A DNA stretch of 6,119 nucleotides, taken from the NCBI RefSeq assembly GCF_003525665.1, contig NZ_DQDX01000109.1:1-6119 (forward strand), in the 5' to 3' direction. The notes beneath the pieces were generated by a model, which was not told the origin of the DNA, did no database searches, and was given only the letters and a program-made list of their open reading frames with translations. This DNA comes from Flavobacterium sp. (lineage in GTDB: Bacteria > Bacteroidota > Bacteroidia > Flavobacteriales > Flavobacteriaceae). A program made the translations under genes and the position numbers. Numbering within the stretch: the first letter of the stretch is position 1; each line of letters begins with the position of its first letter. Of this stretch, positions 4,279-6,119 are shown piece after piece.

Positions 4279-5445
4279 TCAGTAACTCATCTCAACTATT
4301 TCTCTAACTTTTTCTGAAGTAATATTTTGCTTTTCGCCAAGACCTTTCCAACCTCTTTCTGTAAAACGATTTACAATAAAATCAGCCGTGTCTTTATAAT
4401 CTTCGGTGTTTTCTGAAAGTTTGGTTTTCATTCCCATCGTGTGGAAAAACTCGACCGTTTTTTCAATAGCTTTTTCCGCTTTTTCCTCCACAGAATTTCC
4501 TGTGATGTTGAAAACGCGTTCGCCGTATTGTGCCAATTTATCTTTTTTGGTTTCAAACATTACGCGGTACAAACTTGGAGCAATAATTGCCAAAGTTCTT
4601 GCGTGATCTATTTCGTATAAAGCGGTTAATTCGTGGCCAATCATGTGTGTTGCCCAATCACTCGGAACTCCTTTTTGAATTAATCCGTTTAACGCCATGG
4701 TTGCGCACCACATATAGTTGGAAGCCAATTTGTAATCGGATGGATTTTCAACAACGTTTGGACCAATTTCTACTAACGTTTGCAAAATACTTTCTGCAAA
4801 ACGATCTTGTAAAAGTGCGTCGTGTGGATAAGTTAAATATTGTTCCATGACGTGCGTATAAGCGTCAACTACACCATTCTGAATTTGACGTTTTGGTAAT
4901 GAAGTAATCACTGTTGGATCGCAAATAGAGAATTTCGGAAACAAAGCACTTCCGCCAAGCGTTAGTTTTTCTTGAGTTGCCTCGATGGTTACTACTGCGC
5001 CAGAATTCATCTCTGAACCTGTTGCTGGTAAAGTTAAAACGGTTCCAAAAGGAATCACTTTTGACAAATCGGTGAATAAAATTCTCTTCTTCAGAATGTC
5101 AACCGCATCGCCTTCATAATTAACCGCTGCCGAAATAAATTTTACTCCATCAATTACGCTTCCGCCACCAACTGCAAGAATGAATGTGATGTTTTCTTGT
5201 TTGATAATTTCAACGGCTTTCATCAAAGTTTCAAATCTCGGATTTGGTTCAATTCCGCCAAATTCTATGATTTCAAAATCTTTTAAAGCCGAGGTAACTG
5301 CTTCGTGAACACCATTTTTAAAGATGCTTCCGCCGCCATAAGCCAACAAAACTTTAGCATTTGCAGGAACAAGTTTCGATAATTTTTCGGTTTGTCCTTT
5401 TCCAAAAATGTAGTTGGTAGGATTGTATAATTCGAAATTTAACAT
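4279..5445 (-). CDS. yqhD: Iron-containing alcohol/aldehyde dehydrogenase, YqhD type
   Basis: Likely an NADPH-dependent reductase of short-chain and reactive aldehydes to alcohols, cytoplasmic. 388 residues; E. coli YqhD has 387, and the two align closely from end to end as far as I can recall its sequence. Landmarks in order are NPTNYIFGKG (8-17), YGGGS (36-40) and AVGGGSVIDG (91-100) for the cofactor, LPATGSEMN (139-147), GVVDAYTHVMEQY (191-203) and DWATHMIGHELTALYEIDHARTLA (263-286). The metal ligands Asp194, His198, His267 and His281 fall at the same numbers as in YqhD. The ATG at 5445 lies 4 nt after the stop of the DJ-1-like gene, so the two form one leftward transcript, ended by the 4201-4238 hairpin. 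The butanol dehydrogenase BdhA/BdhB group is the nearest alternative; physiological substrate and metal are inferred from the family. No key residue is missing. Confidence 0.93.
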   Translation of the reverse strand: MLNFELYNPTNYIFGKGQTEKLSKLVPANAKVLLAYGGGSIFKNGVHEAVTSALKDFEIIEFGGIEPNPRFETLMKAVEIIKQENITFILAVGGGSVIDGVKFISAAVNYEGDAVDILKKRILFTDLSKVIPFGTVLTLPATGSEMNSGAVVTIEATQEKLTLGGSALFPKFSICDPTVITSLPKRQIQNGVVDAYTHVMEQYLTYPHDALLQDRFAESILQTLVEIGPNVVENPSDYKLASNYMWCATMALNGLIQKGVPSDWATHMIGHELTALYEIDHARTLAIIAPSLYRVMFETKKDKLAQYGERVFNITGNSVEEKAEKAIEKTVEFFHTMGMKTKLSENTEDYKDTADFIVNRFTERGWKGLGEKQNITSEKVREIVEMSY

Positions 5446-5449
5446 TGTA

Positions 5450-6119
5450 TTATTTTAATTGATTTAATAATTTTTGCGCTACAAGTCGTGACGATGCCGG
5501 ATTTTGTCCTGTAATTAACAAACCATCTTCTACAGCATAAGGTTGCCAATCTCCAACTTTAGAATAAGTTGCGCCATTTTCTTGCAATACATCTTCAAGC
5601 AAAAACGGAACTACTTTTGTTAATCCAACAGCTTCTTCTTCAGTGTTAGAAAAACCAGTTACTTTTTTTCCTTTTACTAAAAATTCGCCGTTAACTTTTA
5701 CATCTTTTAAAACCGCTGGTGCGTGACATACGAATCCAACTGGTTTGTTGTTGGTATAAAATGCTTCAATTAAAGCAATAGAGTTTTTATCTGTAGCTAA
5801 ATCCCATAATGGTCCGTGTCCACCAGGATAAAAAACAGCGTCGTAATCGGCCTGATTTACATCGGCTAATTTTATTGTGTTCTTTAATTTTTCTTGTAAT
5901 TCGGTATCTTTATCAAAACGTTTTGTGTCTTCTGTTGCAGCCGATGGATCTTCACTTTTTGGATCAATTGGAGGTTGTCCGCCAAGTGGAGTTGCAATTG
6001 TGATTTCTATTCCTTGATCTAATAATTCGTAATAAGGTGCAGCTAATTCTTCTGTCCAAAATCCTGTTTTTTCGCCTGTATTTCCTAATTTGTCGTGAGA
6101 TGTAACCACGAATAATACA
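5450..6119 (-). CDS. DJ-1/PfpI family protein, Hsp31-like (5' end outside window)
   Basis: The frame runs open through the right edge. An in-frame GTG at 6107-6109 is only the second Val of a VLFVVTSHDKLG beta-strand, so the true start lies upstream, probably within several codons. 223 codons are visible. Numbered from the Val at 6109, the nucleophile is Cys128 in GFVCHAPAVL (125-134), with His129 beside it; the elbow-type YPGGHGPLWDL is at 94-104, Glu20 in TGFWTEEL (15-22) is the conserved acid near the cysteine, and TGFSNTEEEAVGL (151-163) holds the third triad acid candidate. TGFWTEEL and PGGHG point to the Hsp31/glyoxalase III-like branch rather than to proteases or amidotransferases. It probably converts glyoxal/methylglyoxal to hydroxy acids or protects proteins from glycation. 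It is first of a pair with yqhD (4 nt apart). Databases often call such proteins 'type 1 glutamine amidotransferase', which says little about function. Confidence 0.9.
   Translation of the reverse strand, partial: VLFVVTSHDKLGNTGEKTGFWTEELAAPYYELLDQGIEITIATPLGGQPPIDPKSEDPSAATEDTKRFDKDTELQEKLKNTIKLADVNQADYDAVFYPGGHGPLWDLATDKNSIALIEAFYTNNKPVGFVCHAPAVLKDVKVNGEFLVKGKKVTGFSNTEEEAVGLTKVVPFLLEDVLQENGATYSKVGDWQPYAVEDGLLITGQNPASSRLVAQKLLNQLK

Noticed and set aside
4406..4850. Plus-strand frames over 4406-4606 and 4587-4850
   Set aside because: Fully antisense to yqhD, whose conserved motifs cover the same bases.
5809..6003. Plus-strand frame over 5809-6003
   Set aside because: Antisense to the DJ-1-like gene; a shadow.
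5450..6109. GTG at 6107-6109 as the start of the DJ-1-like gene
   Set aside because: The frame stays open to the edge and the upstream codons (V-L-F) complete the first beta-strand of the family, so the GTG is an internal valine and the gene is cut by the window.

Overview
The window looks like chromosomal DNA from a low-GC member of the Bacteroidota, most likely a Flavobacterium or close relative. Evidence: strong A/T bias with stretches of nearly pure A/T; PheS and GpsA sequences of the Bacteroidota type (GpsA has GPCHAEE where most bacteria have GPSFAxE); starts without clear Shine-Dalgarno sequences; and promoters of the TTTG / TAnnTTTG type. The genus is inferred from style, not from a database search.

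Layout. 1-377: A/T-only leader, then a plus-strand reading frame that looks coding but lacks a normal start (unidentified, possibly a remnant). 377-444: a 7-bp tandem repeat and a promoter -7 box. 445-1464: pheS. 1466-1549: an 84-bp spacer built almost wholly of 7-bp units arranged head to head, giving a perfect 19-bp inverted repeat. 1549-1956: an unidentified 135-residue protein. Its stop codon abuts the stop of a convergent gene. 1957-3840: a leftward operon gpsA, a two-TM membrane protein, and a zinc-ribbon protein, in that transcription order, with gaps of 1 and 5 nt and a good promoter at 3861-3892. 3841-4278: 438 bp without a gene, holding the gpsA promoter, a structured RNA-like element of a kind recurrent in flavobacteria (3908-4063), an imperfect 89-bp palindrome, a strong leftward terminator and a third 7-bp repeat. 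4279-6119: a leftward pair, a YqhD-type iron-containing alcohol/aldehyde reductase preceded by a DJ-1/PfpI (Hsp31-like) protein that runs off the right edge.

How the genes fit together. pheS is translation housekeeping; the 135-residue gene may share its transcript. gpsA makes glycerol-3-phosphate for phospholipids and drives two uncharacterised genes behind it. The DJ-1-like protein and the aldehyde reductase, 4 nt apart, plausibly form a reactive-carbonyl (glyoxal/methylglyoxal-type) detoxification unit.

No new defence system or mobile element is evident. The most unusual content lies between genes: three repeats of different sequence that share an exact 7-bp period, and the structured 3908-4063 element, which itself carries a GC-rich palindrome at its tip.
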